Positions 8,628-17,549 are shown, counted from the first letter of the stretch. The stretch: DNA of 64,000 nt from Paenibacillus taichungensis (GCF_003287275.1 NZ_QEVW01000003.1:1-64000), one strand, 5' to 3'. Translations and numbers: made by a program. Notes: generated from the sequence alone by a model not told the origin.

Positions 8628-9974
8628 ATGTATAAACGTTTAAGTTCAGTTATGTTTCCGATATTTGCAGTTCTGTTAATCGGTGCTCTCGTATGGGGTT
8701 ACCAAGAGAACCAGGAGAAAAATGCAATTCTGATCAAAGCAGAGAATCAATATCAGCGTGCCTTTCACGATTTATCTTTTCATATGGACAAATTGCATTC
8801 GGAGATTGGGAATACACTCGCAGTTCATGCTACGTCCCAAGGGATGCATCGAAAAGGTCTTATGAACGTATGGAGACTCACCAGTGAAGCGCAGAATGAG
8901 ATTAACCAATTGCCGCTGACGATGCTGCCATTCAGTGAAACGGAGGAATTTCTCTCCCGCATTTCCAATTTTGCTTACCAAGCGTCCATGCGTGATCTGA
9001 CGAATGAACCTTTAAGTGAAAAGGAAATGGGCAATCTGAAAAAGCTGTATGCGAATTCATCCGAGATAACCAAAAATTTGCAGGATGTACAGCAGAAAGT
9101 CATTTCTGACCGATTACGCTGGATGGATGCAGAATCAGCCATGGCAACGGAAGAGCAAACGATGGATAATACCATCGTGGATGGATTCCGTACAGTGAAC
9201 AAAAAGGTACAGGAGTATCCTGAACTTGATTGGGGTCCTTCAGTCTCCAGCATTTATGCCAAACGTTCGGTGAAAAAGCTGGATGGCTTACCGATGACCA
9301 AAGAGCAGATCCAAACTAAAGCTGCAAAGTTTTCCAATGCTGAACAGGGCAAGATTCAAATACAGGAAAATGGTAAAGGTACAGATTGGGAATCGTACAC
9401 AGCCACGATTGATCAATCCAAAGACAGTAAATTGAGTATGGACTTTACGCGTAATGGCGGTCTGCTCATCTCTTACAGTGACACTCGTCCAATCGGAACA
9501 AAAAAAGTTACACGTAAGGAAGCAATGGCCAAAGCAGACCATTTCCTTTCCAATAAGGGTTATAAAGATATGAAGGCAGTCAATTATGACGAGTTTGGCA
9601 ATCTCGGTAACCTGACCTATGTCCGTAAACAAGGTGATACATTGATTTACCCGGAAAAGATGTCTGTTCGGGTAGGTCTTGATAATGGGGATGTTACCGG
9701 CTTCCAGGCAAGTGATTTTGTATATGAGCATCAGAAGAAGCGGGAGGTTCCGAAAGCTGCACTTACGATTGAACAGGCCCGCAAAAAGCTGAATCCGGAA
9801 TTCAAGGAGAGCTACGCTCGCAAATCACTCATTAAGAATGATTACAGCAAAGAAGTTCTGTGTTACGAATTCGGCGGACGAATCAATGGTACAAAATATA
9901 AAATTTACATCAACGCTGATACAGGTATGGAAGAAGCCGTTGAGGAAATCAAACCGGTGAATGAGACCACATAA
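8628..9974 (+). CDS. ypeB: Germination protein YpeB
   Basis: YpeB is a spore inner-membrane protein that stabilises and localises the cortex-lytic enzyme SleB. This 448-residue protein has an N-terminal membrane anchor (VMFPIFAVLLIGALVWGY), a long helical N-terminal half, and C-terminal PepSY-type repeats (for example TRKEAMAKADHFLSNKGY and TIEQARKKLNPEF). The ATG at 8628 has AAAGGAG at 8612-8618. A sigma-G-like promoter precedes it. SleB is normally encoded directly upstream and is absent here; the partner must lie elsewhere or differ. Confidence 0.93.
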   Translation: MYKRLSSVMFPIFAVLLIGALVWGYQENQEKNAILIKAENQYQRAFHDLSFHMDKLHSEIGNTLAVHATSQGMHRKGLMNVWRLTSEAQNEINQLPLTMLPFSETEEFLSRISNFAYQASMRDLTNEPLSEKEMGNLKKLYANSSEITKNLQDVQQKVISDRLRWMDAESAMATEEQTMDNTIVDGFRTVNKKVQEYPELDWGPSVSSIYAKRSVKKLDGLPMTKEQIQTKAAKFSNAEQGKIQIQENGKGTDWESYTATIDQSKDSKLSMDFTRNGGLLISYSDTRPIGTKKVTRKEAMAKADHFLSNKGYKDMKAVNYDEFGNLGNLTYVRKQGDTLIYPEKMSVRVGLDNGDVTGFQASDFVYEHQKKREVPKAALTIEQARKKLNPEFKESYARKSLIKNDYSKEVLCYEFGGRINGTKYKIYINADTGMEEAVEEIKPVNETT

Positions 9975-10017
9975 CATCAAGAAACCGGTATGCTGTTAAT
10001 TGCAAATAAATTACTGA

Positions 10018-10044
10018 ACAGACCACCTAGTGGTCTGTTTTTTG
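10018..10044 (+). terminator. Intrinsic terminator of ypeB
   Basis: Perfect 9-bp stem ACAGACCAC/GTGGTCTGT around CTA followed by a T run. Confidence 0.92.
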
Positions 10045-10075
10045 TTGTCCACTATGAGAAAGGTCATGGTATAAT
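10045..10075 (+). promoter_or_regulatory. Candidate sigma-A promoter for the PilZ gene
   Basis: TATAAT at 10070-10075 with TTGTCC at 10045-10050; the 19-base spacer is long, so the -35 assignment is weak. Confidence 0.45.
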
Positions 10076-10128
10076 AGTCCTTGTACATACGTTTACGAAG
10101 ATAAAAAGCTAAGGTGGCGGTGAACAGC

Positions 10129-10782
10129 TTGTTTCCCAAAATAAATGAAGTTTTATACATCCAGATTGCCTCTGCAGATGAAAAAGAGGAAAGCAAAGAA
10201 TATAAATCACGCATAGCAGATGTCGATGAGAACAGTTTTCTGATTGAAGTTCCGATGCAGCAGGGAAGTAGCCGGTTGAAACGGTTGTTTTTTGGTGAGG
10301 AATTGTCCATTTCGTATATCACGGAAGACGGGGTTCGTCATTATTTCAATACATATGTGACCGGATTTGAAGAAGATGTAGTTCGGCTAGTACGAATTCG
10401 TAAGCCATTGCCGGACGACATTACCAAAATCCAGCGTCGCAGTTTTCTGCGTGTTCATGCAAATCTTGAAATGGCCATCCAGAGCGAGGACCTGACCCGA
10501 GCCGTGGGCTTGACTGAAGATATTGGCGGCGGGGGATTATCCATTTATGGTGAACCTGATTTTGCTATTGTTGAAGGACAGAAGCTGAAATGCTGGTTGC
10601 TTATTCCTTATCGGAATGCAGCGATTGAGCATGCTAATTTTGAAGCGGAAGTGGTACGGATCAAATCACTGGAAACAGGCAGACAGCTGTGTATGTTAAA
10701 GTTTGTGCAGATTACGGATTCAGAACGGCAGAAGATCATCAAGTTTTGTTTTGAACGGCAATTGGATTATCGAACGAAATAA
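10129..10782 (+). CDS. motI: PilZ-domain c-di-GMP receptor, YpfA/MotI-like flagellar brake
   Basis: In B. subtilis YpfA (MotI/DgrA) binds c-di-GMP and clutches the flagellar stator MotA. The ~217-residue protein has an N-terminal YcgR-like beta domain and a PilZ domain whose c-di-GMP motifs are visible: QRRSFLR (RxxxR) and TEDIGGGGLSIYG in place of the usual D/NxSxxG, so the Ser of that motif is Gly here. The start is ambiguous: GTG 10114, GTG 10120 and TTG 10129 are all in frame; AAGGTGG at 10111-10117 favours TTG 10129, which also matches the family's short N-terminus. The position before ypfB and cmk agrees with B. subtilis. Confidence 0.82.
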   Translation: MFPKINEVLYIQIASADEKEESKEYKSRIADVDENSFLIEVPMQQGSSRLKRLFFGEELSISYITEDGVRHYFNTYVTGFEEDVVRLVRIRKPLPDDITKIQRRSFLRVHANLEMAIQSEDLTRAVGLTEDIGGGGLSIYGEPDFAIVEGQKLKCWLLIPYRNAAIEHANFEAEVVRIKSLETGRQLCMLKFVQITDSERQKIIKFCFERQLDYRTK

Positions 10783-10853
10783 AGAATTAGAGATTTTCCG
10801 GGATAAAAGGAGACAGCGCTGGGCACTGTAATGGAAAAACGGAGGTTCAAGTT

Positions 10854-11069
10854 GTGAACAACCGCCATGCATCCCGCAGATACGAGCGCCTATATTATGT
10901 TTTATCCAAGCGAATGGAAAGAAGGGCTCTGATGCTAATTACGGCTCTTCTTGTTCTGCTTGTGATCTATCAGTTATTACTTCTTGTGCCTGATATGAAA
11001 AAGAATATGACCTCCATTGATCGTATGGAAGGAACACCAATTCAGATGCAATCGGTACACGAACAATAG
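10854..11069 (+). CDS. ypfB: YpfB-like small membrane protein
   Basis: A 71-residue protein starting at GTG 10854 behind ACGGAGG. A basic N-terminus (RRYERLYYVLSKRMERR) is followed by one membrane helix (LMLITALLVLLVIYQLLLLV) and a short tail. Size and position between ypfA and cmk match YpfB, whose function is unknown. Confidence 0.7.
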   Translation: MNNRHASRRYERLYYVLSKRMERRALMLITALLVLLVIYQLLLLVPDMKKNMTSIDRMEGTPIQMQSVHEQ

Positions 11070-11089
11070 CGTCACTGATTTGTCTGTTT

Positions 11090-11118
11090 TTGCATCCATG
11101 TGTATAGTGTGGTATAAT
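11090..11118 (+). promoter_or_regulatory. Sigma-A promoter of the cmk operon
   Basis: TTGCAT (11090-11095), 17 bases, TATAAT (11113-11118). Transcription should start near 11125, immediately before a terminator hairpin. Confidence 0.75.
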
Positions 11119-11128
11119 TTTGACGATG

Positions 11129-11148
11129 CAGGCAATGCCTGTTTTTTT
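11129..11148 (+). terminator. Intrinsic terminator in the cmk leader
   Basis: CAGGC AAT GCCTG followed by seven T. It may terminate ypfB, but it also lies within the first ~25 nt of the transcript expected from the promoter at 11090-11118. Confidence 0.7.
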
Positions 11149-11181
11149 ATTGAGGCTTATCGTTTGAGGAGGAATGCCCCG

Positions 11182-11886
11182 TTGGCAAGCCAGAACACAT
11201 CAGAGAACGGGAAGATGAACGTTGCAATTGACGGACCTGCCGGTGCCGGGAAAAGCACGGTGGCCCGATTGGTTGCAGAGGCGCTCGCGTACATATACGT
11301 TGATACTGGCGCGATGTACCGTGCGGTAACCCTGCATATGCTTCGAAAAGGTATTTCACCGGAAGATGTGCCAGAGGTGCTTCAGGAAACCCAAAAGCTG
11401 GTCATTGATTTACAACCGGATCCCGACGGACAGAAAGTGTTCTGTAATGGGGAGGATGTAACCTCGGAAATCCGCTCCCGTGAAGTGACGGGAATCGTGT
11501 CCCGATATGCGCAAATCGAGGGGCTGCGTACGCAAATGGTGAATACACAGCGGCAAATGGCTTTGCGCAAGGGCGTCGTCATGGATGGACGCGATATCGG
11601 AACGACAGTATTGCCCGACGCGGAAGTGAAAATCTTCATGACTGCCAGTGTGGAAGAGCGTGCACTTCGCCGCTTCAAAGAACTGGACCCCTCAGAAGGA
11701 CTGACGTTGCAGCAACTTGAGCGAGACATTGCCACCCGTGACAAATTGGATGAAAGTAGGGAAATATCCCCGCTTCGTTGTGCTGAAGACGCTACTGTGC
11801 TTGACACAACCGAGATGAGCATCCATGAAGTGGTTGACAAAATCGTGTCTTATTGCACAATGGTCAGAGGAGAGATCGGTCTATGA
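11182..11886 (+). CDS. cmk: Cytidylate kinase
   Basis: Phosphorylates CMP and dCMP with ATP in pyrimidine nucleotide recycling. The P-loop GPAGAGKSTVAR sits near residues 17-28, followed by YVDTGAMYRAVT, the CMP-site GRDIGT motif and the ERALRRFKEL lid region. The best start is TTG 11182, nine bases after GAGGAGG (11166-11172), giving 234 residues; ATG 11215 is an in-frame alternative without a ribosome site. It overlaps plsC by four bases. Confidence 0.93.
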   Translation: MASQNTSENGKMNVAIDGPAGAGKSTVARLVAEALAYIYVDTGAMYRAVTLHMLRKGISPEDVPEVLQETQKLVIDLQPDPDGQKVFCNGEDVTSEIRSREVTGIVSRYAQIEGLRTQMVNTQRQMALRKGVVMDGRDIGTTVLPDAEVKIFMTASVEERALRRFKELDPSEGLTLQQLERDIATRDKLDESREISPLRCAEDATVLDTTEMSIHEVVDKIVSYCTMVRGEIGL

Positions 11887-12470
11887 TTTACACATTTTGC
11901 AGCACATTACTGCGGATCATTTACACCATTCTTTTTCGCCTGGAGGCAGTTGGACGGGAGAACATCCCGAAAGAAGGCGGCGTACTTTTATGTTCTAATC
12001 ATATCAGTAACTTTGATCCTCCAACGGTTGGTATCAAGATTCGTCGTCAGGTGCGCTTCATGGCCAAAAGCGAATTGTTTGATATCCCGGTCTTTGGCCG
12101 AATTATCAAAGCCGTAGGCGCTTTTCCCGTTAAACGTGGAGGCGTCAGCAAGGAATCCATCAAGACCTCACTCAACATTTTGCGTGACGGTGAAGTGCTT
12201 GGTATTTTCCCTTCGGGAAGTAGACACAATGATGGAGGCATCGGTAAAAAAGGGGCAGCGAGCTTCGCTCTCCGAAGTGGTGCTACAGTTATTCCTACTG
12301 CTATTATCGGTAACTACAAGGTTTTTCGTAAGATGAAAGTTGTTTATGGAGCACCGGTGAATTTGGACGAGTTCAAGGAAGATCCATCTGGCGATGCGCT
12401 GGAGAGAGCGACGGAGAAGATTATGTCCAAAATTAATGAAATGGTGCAAACAGGCGTGCCGAGCAAGTAA
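11883..12470 (+). CDS. plsC: 1-acyl-sn-glycerol-3-phosphate acyltransferase
   Basis: Acylates lysophosphatidate to phosphatidate in membrane phospholipid synthesis. The 195-residue protein has the catalytic NHISNFD (HX4D) motif near residue 38, a FPVKRGG substrate motif, and FPSGSR where most PlsC proteins have FPEGTR, so the conserved Glu and Thr are both Ser. The start overlaps the cmk stop (ATGA). plsY and gpsA, which work in the same pathway, are only 3 kb downstream. Confidence 0.9.
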   Translation: MIYTFCSTLLRIIYTILFRLEAVGRENIPKEGGVLLCSNHISNFDPPTVGIKIRRQVRFMAKSELFDIPVFGRIIKAVGAFPVKRGGVSKESIKTSLNILRDGEVLGIFPSGSRHNDGGIGKKGAASFALRSGATVIPTAIIGNYKVFRKMKVVYGAPVNLDEFKEDPSGDALERATEKIMSKINEMVQTGVPSK

Positions 12471-12614
12471 GTGAGGTAACGTCGGACAACTGAGTGTATG
12501 TTTCCATTTTTTTGAGGGAAGCTAAGCTATGCATTTAGTTCTGAAAGTGTTTTGAACTCTGCTACAGGCAGGTTTGAATATAATGGGGTTTTTGAATTGA
12601 GGAGGGTATTTGAC

Positions 12615-13829
12615 ATGTCGGAAGAAATGAAAAATCAAGAAGCAACCCAAGATGAGTTGGATCAATTCGTTTCCTTGAAAAAAGGAGATACCGTAAAAGG
12701 AACCATCGTCAAATTGGAAGATAACCAAGCCTATGTGAGCATTGGATATAAATATGACGGTGTAATTCCAATTCGTGAACTGTCTTCCCTGCACGTGGAC
12801 AGCGCGTCTGATGCAGTTGAAGTTGGACAAGAAGTTGAAGCTAAAGTACTTAGCATCGACGACGAGAAAGAAAAACTCGTTCTGTCCAAACGTGCAATCG
12901 ACAGCGAAAACGCTTGGGATCAATTGCAAAAGCATTTTGAAGACCAAGACGTATTCGAAGTTGTTGTAGCTGACGTTGTTAAAGGCGGTCTGGTAGCAGA
13001 CGTGGGCGTACGCGGATTTATCCCGGCTTCCATGGTAGAGCGCCATTTCGTTGAAGATTTCAGCGATTACAAAGGACGCACATTGCGTGTTAAAGTGAAA
13101 GAGATCGACCGTGAGAACAACAAAGTGATCCTTTCCCAAAAAGACGTACTTGAGCAAGAATTCGAAGCAAACAAAGCTACTGTTATGGCTGGTTTGCAAG
13201 AAGGTCAAGTTATCGAAGGTACGGTACAACGTTTGACTCAATTCGGTGCTTTCGTTGATGTTGGCGGAGTAGACGGATTGGTTCACGTATCCGAGCTGGC
13301 TTGGACACACGTTGACAAACCATCGGACGTTCTGTCTGAAGGCGATAAAGTAAACGTAAAAGTGCTGAAAGTTGATCCTGAAAAAGGTAAGATCAGCCTG
13401 AGCATGAAAGCTGTTCAACCAGGTCCTTGGGAAACAGCTGGCGACAAATTCAACTCCAGCGATATCGTAACAGGTGTTGTAAAACGTCTGGTTGACTTCG
13501 GTGCTTTTGTTGAAATCGCTCCTGGTGTTGAGGGACTTGTGCATATCTCGCAAATCTCCCACAAACATATTGGCACTCCGCACGAAGTATTGAAAGAAGG
13601 ACAAGAAGTTCAAGTTAAAATCTTGGACATGAATCCTTCTGAGCAACGTGTAAGCCTGAGCATCAAGGAAACTGAAGAAGCTCCTGCTCAAGCGCCAAAA
13701 TCAGAAAGACCTGCAAGAAACAATGCTCCACGTGAAGAAATCAACAACCCGAACGTTTCCTTGAGCAATCAAGGTCTGAGCATTACGCTCGGCGAACGCT
13801 TCGGTGACAAACTCAGCAAATTCAAATAA
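12615..13829 (+). CDS. rpsA: 30S ribosomal protein S1 homologue (YpfD-like)
   Basis: A 404-residue protein made of four S1 RNA-binding repeats, beginning around residues 21, 107, 192 and 277 (the last two contain TQFGAFVDVGGVDGLVH and VDFGAFVEIAPGVEGLVH). This is the short Firmicute S1 form rather than the six-domain enterobacterial S1. The tail is Pro/Ala/Arg-rich and probably disordered. ATG 12615 follows GAGGAGGG. Codon use is strongly biased (GGT, CGT, GTA, GAA), as expected of a highly expressed gene. A TATAAT occurs at 12579-12584, but I see no good -35. Confidence 0.93.
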   Translation: MSEEMKNQEATQDELDQFVSLKKGDTVKGTIVKLEDNQAYVSIGYKYDGVIPIRELSSLHVDSASDAVEVGQEVEAKVLSIDDEKEKLVLSKRAIDSENAWDQLQKHFEDQDVFEVVVADVVKGGLVADVGVRGFIPASMVERHFVEDFSDYKGRTLRVKVKEIDRENNKVILSQKDVLEQEFEANKATVMAGLQEGQVIEGTVQRLTQFGAFVDVGGVDGLVHVSELAWTHVDKPSDVLSEGDKVNVKVLKVDPEKGKISLSMKAVQPGPWETAGDKFNSSDIVTGVVKRLVDFGAFVEIAPGVEGLVHISQISHKHIGTPHEVLKEGQEVQVKILDMNPSEQRVSLSIKETEEAPAQAPKSERPARNNAPREEINNPNVSLSNQGLSITLGERFGDKLSKFK

Positions 13830-13888
13830 GTTATACATGCATGGTTCTTAGTTATATACTGCATATTTTGCTGAACAATAAAAGCAAG

Positions 13889-13925
13889 ATCGGCGAGCCC
13901 CAGCGGGTTCGCCGATTGTTTTTAT
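13889..13925 (+). terminator. Intrinsic terminator of rpsA
   Basis: ATCGGCGAGCCC / GGGTTCGCCGAT around CAGC, followed by TTGTTTTT. Confidence 0.9.
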
Positions 13926-14013
13926 TGCGAGTATAACGGCATGAAACGTTAGCCAAGACAGGCGTTTTTTGCTATGATGAGTATCGTAAGTATGGACAGG
14001 AGGAGTGGAATGT

Positions 14014-15336
14014 ATGGCAAGACCCGTTGTGGCAATTGTCGGGCGACCGAATGTGGGCAAATCCACCATTTTTAATCGGATCATCGGCGACAGATTGGCC
14101 ATTGTGGAAGACAAGCCGGGCATTACCCGTGACCGTATCTACGGAATCGGCGAATGGAACGGTAAACCATTTAGCATTATCGATACAGGTGGTATCGAAA
14201 TCGACGGCGAGGACGTCATTCTAAAATCAATCCGGATGCAGGCAGAGCTCGCCATTGAAGAAGCGGATGTTATTGTATTCATGTGTGATGCAAAAGCAGG
14301 GATTACGCAATCTGATGAAGAAGTCGCAGAGATGTTGTACCGCTCAGGTAAGCCTATCGTTGTAGCCGTTAACAAAGTGGATAATATCGGGCGCAGTGAG
14401 CTCATTTATGAGTTTTATGGATTTGGATTTGGTGATCCAATCGGAGTATCGGGGAGTCATGGTACAGGTGTAGGTGATTTGCTCGATGCCATCGTAGAGA
14501 AATTGCCTGAACTTGAGGAAGAGACTTACGATGACGATGTCATCCGTGTAGCCCTGATCGGACGTCCGAACGTGGGTAAATCTTCATTGGTGAATGCCAT
14601 TTTAGGCGAAGAACGTGTTATTGTCAGTGATGTTGCTGGTACGACGCGGGATGCGATCGATACACCGTTTGAAAAAGACGGTCAGCGCTATGTGCTGATT
14701 GATACAGCAGGTATGCGTAAACGTGGTAAAGTCTATGAAACCACGGAGAAATACAGCGTGATGCGTGCGATGCGTGCCATTGAGCGTGCAGATGTTGTTC
14801 TGATTGTAATTAATGGTGAAGAAGGCATTATCGAGCAGGACAAGCATATTGCAGGTTATGCATTTGAAGCAGGCAAAGCCTCCATGTTTGTTGTGAACAA
14901 ATGGGACGTTGTAGAGAAGTCTGATAAAACAATGAATGAGTTTGAGAAAAAAATTCGGGATCATTTCCTGTTTATGACTTACGCTCCGGTTGTATTTTTG
15001 TCAGCCAAGACAAAACAACGCTTACAAAAATTGTTGCCTGTGGTGCAACGTGTGGCCCAGCAGCACTCTATGCGTGTTCAGACGCATCTGCTTAACGATG
15101 TAGTGTCTGATGCAGTGGCGATTAATCCGCCACCAACAGATAAAGGACGCAGAATGAGAATCAACTATGTGACTCAGGTTGCAGTTAAACCTCCGACCAT
15201 GGTTATTTTTGTGAACGATCCGGAATTGATGCACTTTTCTTATGAACGTTACCTGGAGAATAAAATTCGTTCAGCGTTTGATTTTGAAGGGACGCCAATT
15301 CGCATATTTACTCGGAGGAAGTCCGACGAAGGTTAG
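14014..15336 (+). CDS. der: Ribosome biogenesis GTPase Der (EngA)
   Basis: Essential GTPase for 50S subunit maturation. Two tandem GTPase domains each show P-loop GRPNVGKS (residues ~9 and ~178), DTGG/DTAG switch II and NKVD/NKWD base-recognition motifs, followed by the C-terminal KH-like domain. ATG 14014 is ten bases after AGGAGG (13998-14003); a GTG at 14005 lies within the ribosome site and is unlikely. Length 440 matches the family. The site AGGAGTGGA at 14001-14009 is identical to the segment specifying the loop of the putative small RNA at 45.9 kb. Confidence 0.97.
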   Translation: MARPVVAIVGRPNVGKSTIFNRIIGDRLAIVEDKPGITRDRIYGIGEWNGKPFSIIDTGGIEIDGEDVILKSIRMQAELAIEEADVIVFMCDAKAGITQSDEEVAEMLYRSGKPIVVAVNKVDNIGRSELIYEFYGFGFGDPIGVSGSHGTGVGDLLDAIVEKLPELEEETYDDDVIRVALIGRPNVGKSSLVNAILGEERVIVSDVAGTTRDAIDTPFEKDGQRYVLIDTAGMRKRGKVYETTEKYSVMRAMRAIERADVVLIVINGEEGIIEQDKHIAGYAFEAGKASMFVVNKWDVVEKSDKTMNEFEKKIRDHFLFMTYAPVVFLSAKTKQRLQKLLPVVQRVAQQHSMRVQTHLLNDVVSDAVAINPPPTDKGRRMRINYVTQVAVKPPTMVIFVNDPELMHFSYERYLENKIRSAFDFEGTPIRIFTRRKSDEG

Positions 15337-15347
15337 GGGAGAAGTTT

Positions 15348-15971
15348 GTGATTTTACAAATCGCAGCGATTGTACTGAGCTATCTGCTCGGTTCAATCAG
15401 CTTTAGTGTCCTCCTTGCAAAAGCACTACGGGGGATCGATATCCGTCAACACGGAAGCGGAAATGCAGGGGCTACCAATACTTTGCGGATATTGGGTAAA
15501 GGACCGGCAATTCTGGTACTGCTGTTGGATGTACTCAAAGGTATTGCGGCCGTTTGGATTGGGGTCTGGTTCAGCAATGGTTCCGATTGGATTCCTGCTC
15601 TTAGTGGTATAGCTGCTATTGCAGGCCATAACTGGCCGCTGTACTTCCGTTTCCGTGGAGGTAAAGGAATTGCGACAGCGATTGGTGTGCTCGTGACTCT
15701 TGCACTTATTCCTGCGCTATGCGCCGGGGTATTTGCGATCCTGTCCATCGTATTGACACGATATGTTTCATTGGGTTCCCTTATTTTTGTAGCTTTGACA
15801 CCGCTCTTCATCCTTGTGTTACCCGGATATTCGATGAGTATCTTCTGGGGAAGTCTGATTATTTGTCTGTTTGCGTTCTGGAGACATCGTACCAATATTG
15901 CGAAGCTCGCCAAAGGACAGGAAAATAAATTGGGATCGAAAAACCCTGGAGGGGGAAAACGCGTTGTCTAA
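15348..15971 (+). CDS. plsY: Acyl-phosphate:glycerol-3-phosphate acyltransferase
   Basis: Integral membrane enzyme that makes lysophosphatidate from acyl-phosphate and glycerol 3-phosphate. The 207 residues show about five membrane segments and the three signature loops: GSISFSVLLAK, HGSGNAGATNTLR and FRGGKGIATAIG. GTG 15348 follows GGGGAG. The gene overlaps gpsA by eight bases, so the enzyme that makes glycerol 3-phosphate and the one that uses it are translationally linked. Confidence 0.95.
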   Translation: MILQIAAIVLSYLLGSISFSVLLAKALRGIDIRQHGSGNAGATNTLRILGKGPAILVLLLDVLKGIAAVWIGVWFSNGSDWIPALSGIAAIAGHNWPLYFRFRGGKGIATAIGVLVTLALIPALCAGVFAILSIVLTRYVSLGSLIFVALTPLFILVLPGYSMSIFWGSLIICLFAFWRHRTNIAKLAKGQENKLGSKNPGGGKRVV

Positions 15972-17004
15972 AAAAGTTGCTGTTCTGGTTGCGGGCAGTT
16001 GGGGTACTGCACTTGCCAGTGTATTGGCTGCCAATCATCTGGATGTGATCATGTGGACACGTGGTGAAGACCAGGCCGCAGAGATCAATAATAAACATAC
16101 AAACCAACGCTTTCTTCCCGATGCAGAGCTGTCACCCCGTATTCAGGCAACCACGGATATGGCGACGGCAGTTGAAGGGGCTTCTGCTGTGTTAATTGTT
16201 GCTCCTTCATCGGCGATGCGTTCGGTTGCTCATCAGCTTAAGGCCTATTACAAACCGGAAATGTTAATCATTCATGCAACCAAGGGATTCGAGACAGAAA
16301 GTCTGAAACGTATGTCCACGGTCATTTCGGAAGAACTCGAATGTGAAGAAGGCCGTGTCGTTGTACTTTCTGGTCCAAGCCATGCGGAAGAAGTGGTTAA
16401 GCGTTGCCCGACGACCGTTGTTGTGGCATCACTGGATAAAGCTTCTGCCGAGGCAGCTCAAGGTTTATTTATGAATGCCTATTTCCGTGTGTATACGAAT
16501 CGAGATATGATCGGTGTAGAACTGGCGGGAGCGTTCAAAAATATTATCGCGCTGGGAGCAGGGATGTCAGACGGGCTTAACTTTGGTGACAATGCCAAAG
16601 CAGCCTTGTTAACACGCGGGCTGGCCGAGATCACACGCATCGGTGTGGAGATGGGAGCTAATCCGCTCACGTTCTCCGGACTCGCAGGGATCGGCGATTT
16701 GGTTGTGACTGCGACCAGTCAGCACAGCCGTAATTGGAGAGCAGGTTCCTTGCTGGGCAAAGGACAGAAGCTGGACGATGTTTTGAATTCCATGGGCATG
16801 GTTGTGGAAGGTATTCGGACCACACAGGCCGCCCACTTTATTTCTCAGAAATACGGTGTGCAAATGCCGATTGCAGATCAGCTTTATCACGTTCTTTTTC
16901 AAGAGAGACAGCCGCGGGATGCGGTTGAAGCTTTGATGGGACGTGATCCCAAGACCGAAATGGAAGTCATGACGCTTGAAACCTGGGAGCAGTGGCATTC
17001 CTGA
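15964..17004 (+). CDS. gpsA: Glycerol-3-phosphate dehydrogenase [NAD(P)+]
   Basis: Reduces dihydroxyacetone phosphate to sn-glycerol 3-phosphate for phospholipid synthesis. The TTG at 15964, ten bases after GGAGGGGG, gives 346 residues. HATKGFE, SGPSHAEEV, GAFKNIIALGAGM (catalytic Lys) and the C-terminal dehydrogenase domain are intact. The nucleotide-binding loop reads VAGSWGTALA instead of the near-universal GAGSWGTALA: the first glycine is Val (codon GTT where GGT would be Gly). This is a one-base change in an otherwise well-conserved gene. If real, it may affect NAD(P)H binding; a sequencing error is the alternative. Confidence 0.94.
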   Translation: MSKKVAVLVAGSWGTALASVLAANHLDVIMWTRGEDQAAEINNKHTNQRFLPDAELSPRIQATTDMATAVEGASAVLIVAPSSAMRSVAHQLKAYYKPEMLIIHATKGFETESLKRMSTVISEELECEEGRVVVLSGPSHAEEVVKRCPTTVVVASLDKASAEAAQGLFMNAYFRVYTNRDMIGVELAGAFKNIIALGAGMSDGLNFGDNAKAALLTRGLAEITRIGVEMGANPLTFSGLAGIGDLVVTATSQHSRNWRAGSLLGKGQKLDDVLNSMGMVVEGIRTTQAAHFISQKYGVQMPIADQLYHVLFQERQPRDAVEALMGRDPKTEMEVMTLETWEQWHS

Positions 17005-17043
17005 TGGTAGCGTAGGCAGCTTTCCCGAAATGAGAAGCTTCTT

Positions 17044-17072
17044 CACCTTTTTTGCGGTGCACTCATATGATA
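17044..17072 (+). promoter_or_regulatory. Probable sigma-K (mother-cell) promoter of spoVIF
   Basis: CACC (17044-17047), 16 bases, CATATGATA (17064-17072), which matches the sigma-K -10 pattern CATANNNTA exactly. It is 32 bp upstream of the start of a late sporulation gene. Confidence 0.6.
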
Positions 17073-17103
17073 CACATGAGTATTGCCGGAGGAGGGGAGA
17101 CGA

Positions 17104-17379
17104 ATGGCTAACAACATTTCCAAGGAAGCGCTGAAAGCGATCAACAAAAAAACAGGGAAATCGATTACGGAAGGTGCCGTCAAGAAATTGGCGAGTACAG
17201 TAAAACCGTCCACCATGCAGAATGAAGCTCAATTGCGCCAACTGATCAAGCAAGTATCCGCCATGGCAAAAGTGCCGGTATCTGAGGATACAGTTCAGGA
17301 TATCGTGAGTGCCGTCAAAAAAAGCGGGTTAAACCCAAACAGTATGGAATCATTAATGAAAATGATGATGAAAAAATAA
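17104..17379 (+). CDS. spoVIF: Stage VI sporulation protein F family
   Basis: A 91-residue, Lys/Ser/Met-rich protein (MANNISKEALKAINKKTGK...) resembling SpoVIF (YjcC), a mother-cell protein needed for coat assembly and spore resistance in B. subtilis. The conserved core RQLIKQVSAMAKVPVSEDTVQDIVS is visible. ATG 17104 follows GGAGGAGGGG. A sigma-K-like promoter fits mother-cell timing. In B. subtilis the gene lies elsewhere, so its place between gpsA and yphE is a local rearrangement. Confidence 0.8.
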   Translation: MANNISKEALKAINKKTGKSITEGAVKKLASTVKPSTMQNEAQLRQLIKQVSAMAKVPVSEDTVQDIVSAVKKSGLNPNSMESLMKMMMKK

Positions 17380-17411
17380 TAGATCGCGCCTGCGTGCAGG
17401 CGATCAAGCAA

Positions 17412-17460
17412 GACAAAAAGTCGAGTCGGCATCTGCCGGCTTGCTTTTTGTCTTTTTTTT
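17412..17460 (+). terminator. Intrinsic terminator of spoVIF
   Basis: Outer arms GACAAAAAG (17412-17420) and CTTTTTGTC (17444-17452) with an inner TCGGCA/TGCCGG stem, then eight T. A separate hairpin GATCGC-GCCTGC/GCAGGC-GATC lies just upstream (17382-17405). Confidence 0.88.
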
Positions 17461-17549
17461 GGAAAGCTGAGCAATGTTTCGTGTTATAATAGTTGCAATT
17501 GTCACAGTGTCAGTGATGAATAACGGACTGAAGGGGAGAACTCTGGATT

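Noticed and set aside
12522..13691. 389-codon minus-strand frame opposite rpsA
   Set aside because: It is fully opposite a strongly codon-biased ribosomal protein gene, which removes antisense stops; the product is low-complexity Phe/Asn-rich and has no start signals.
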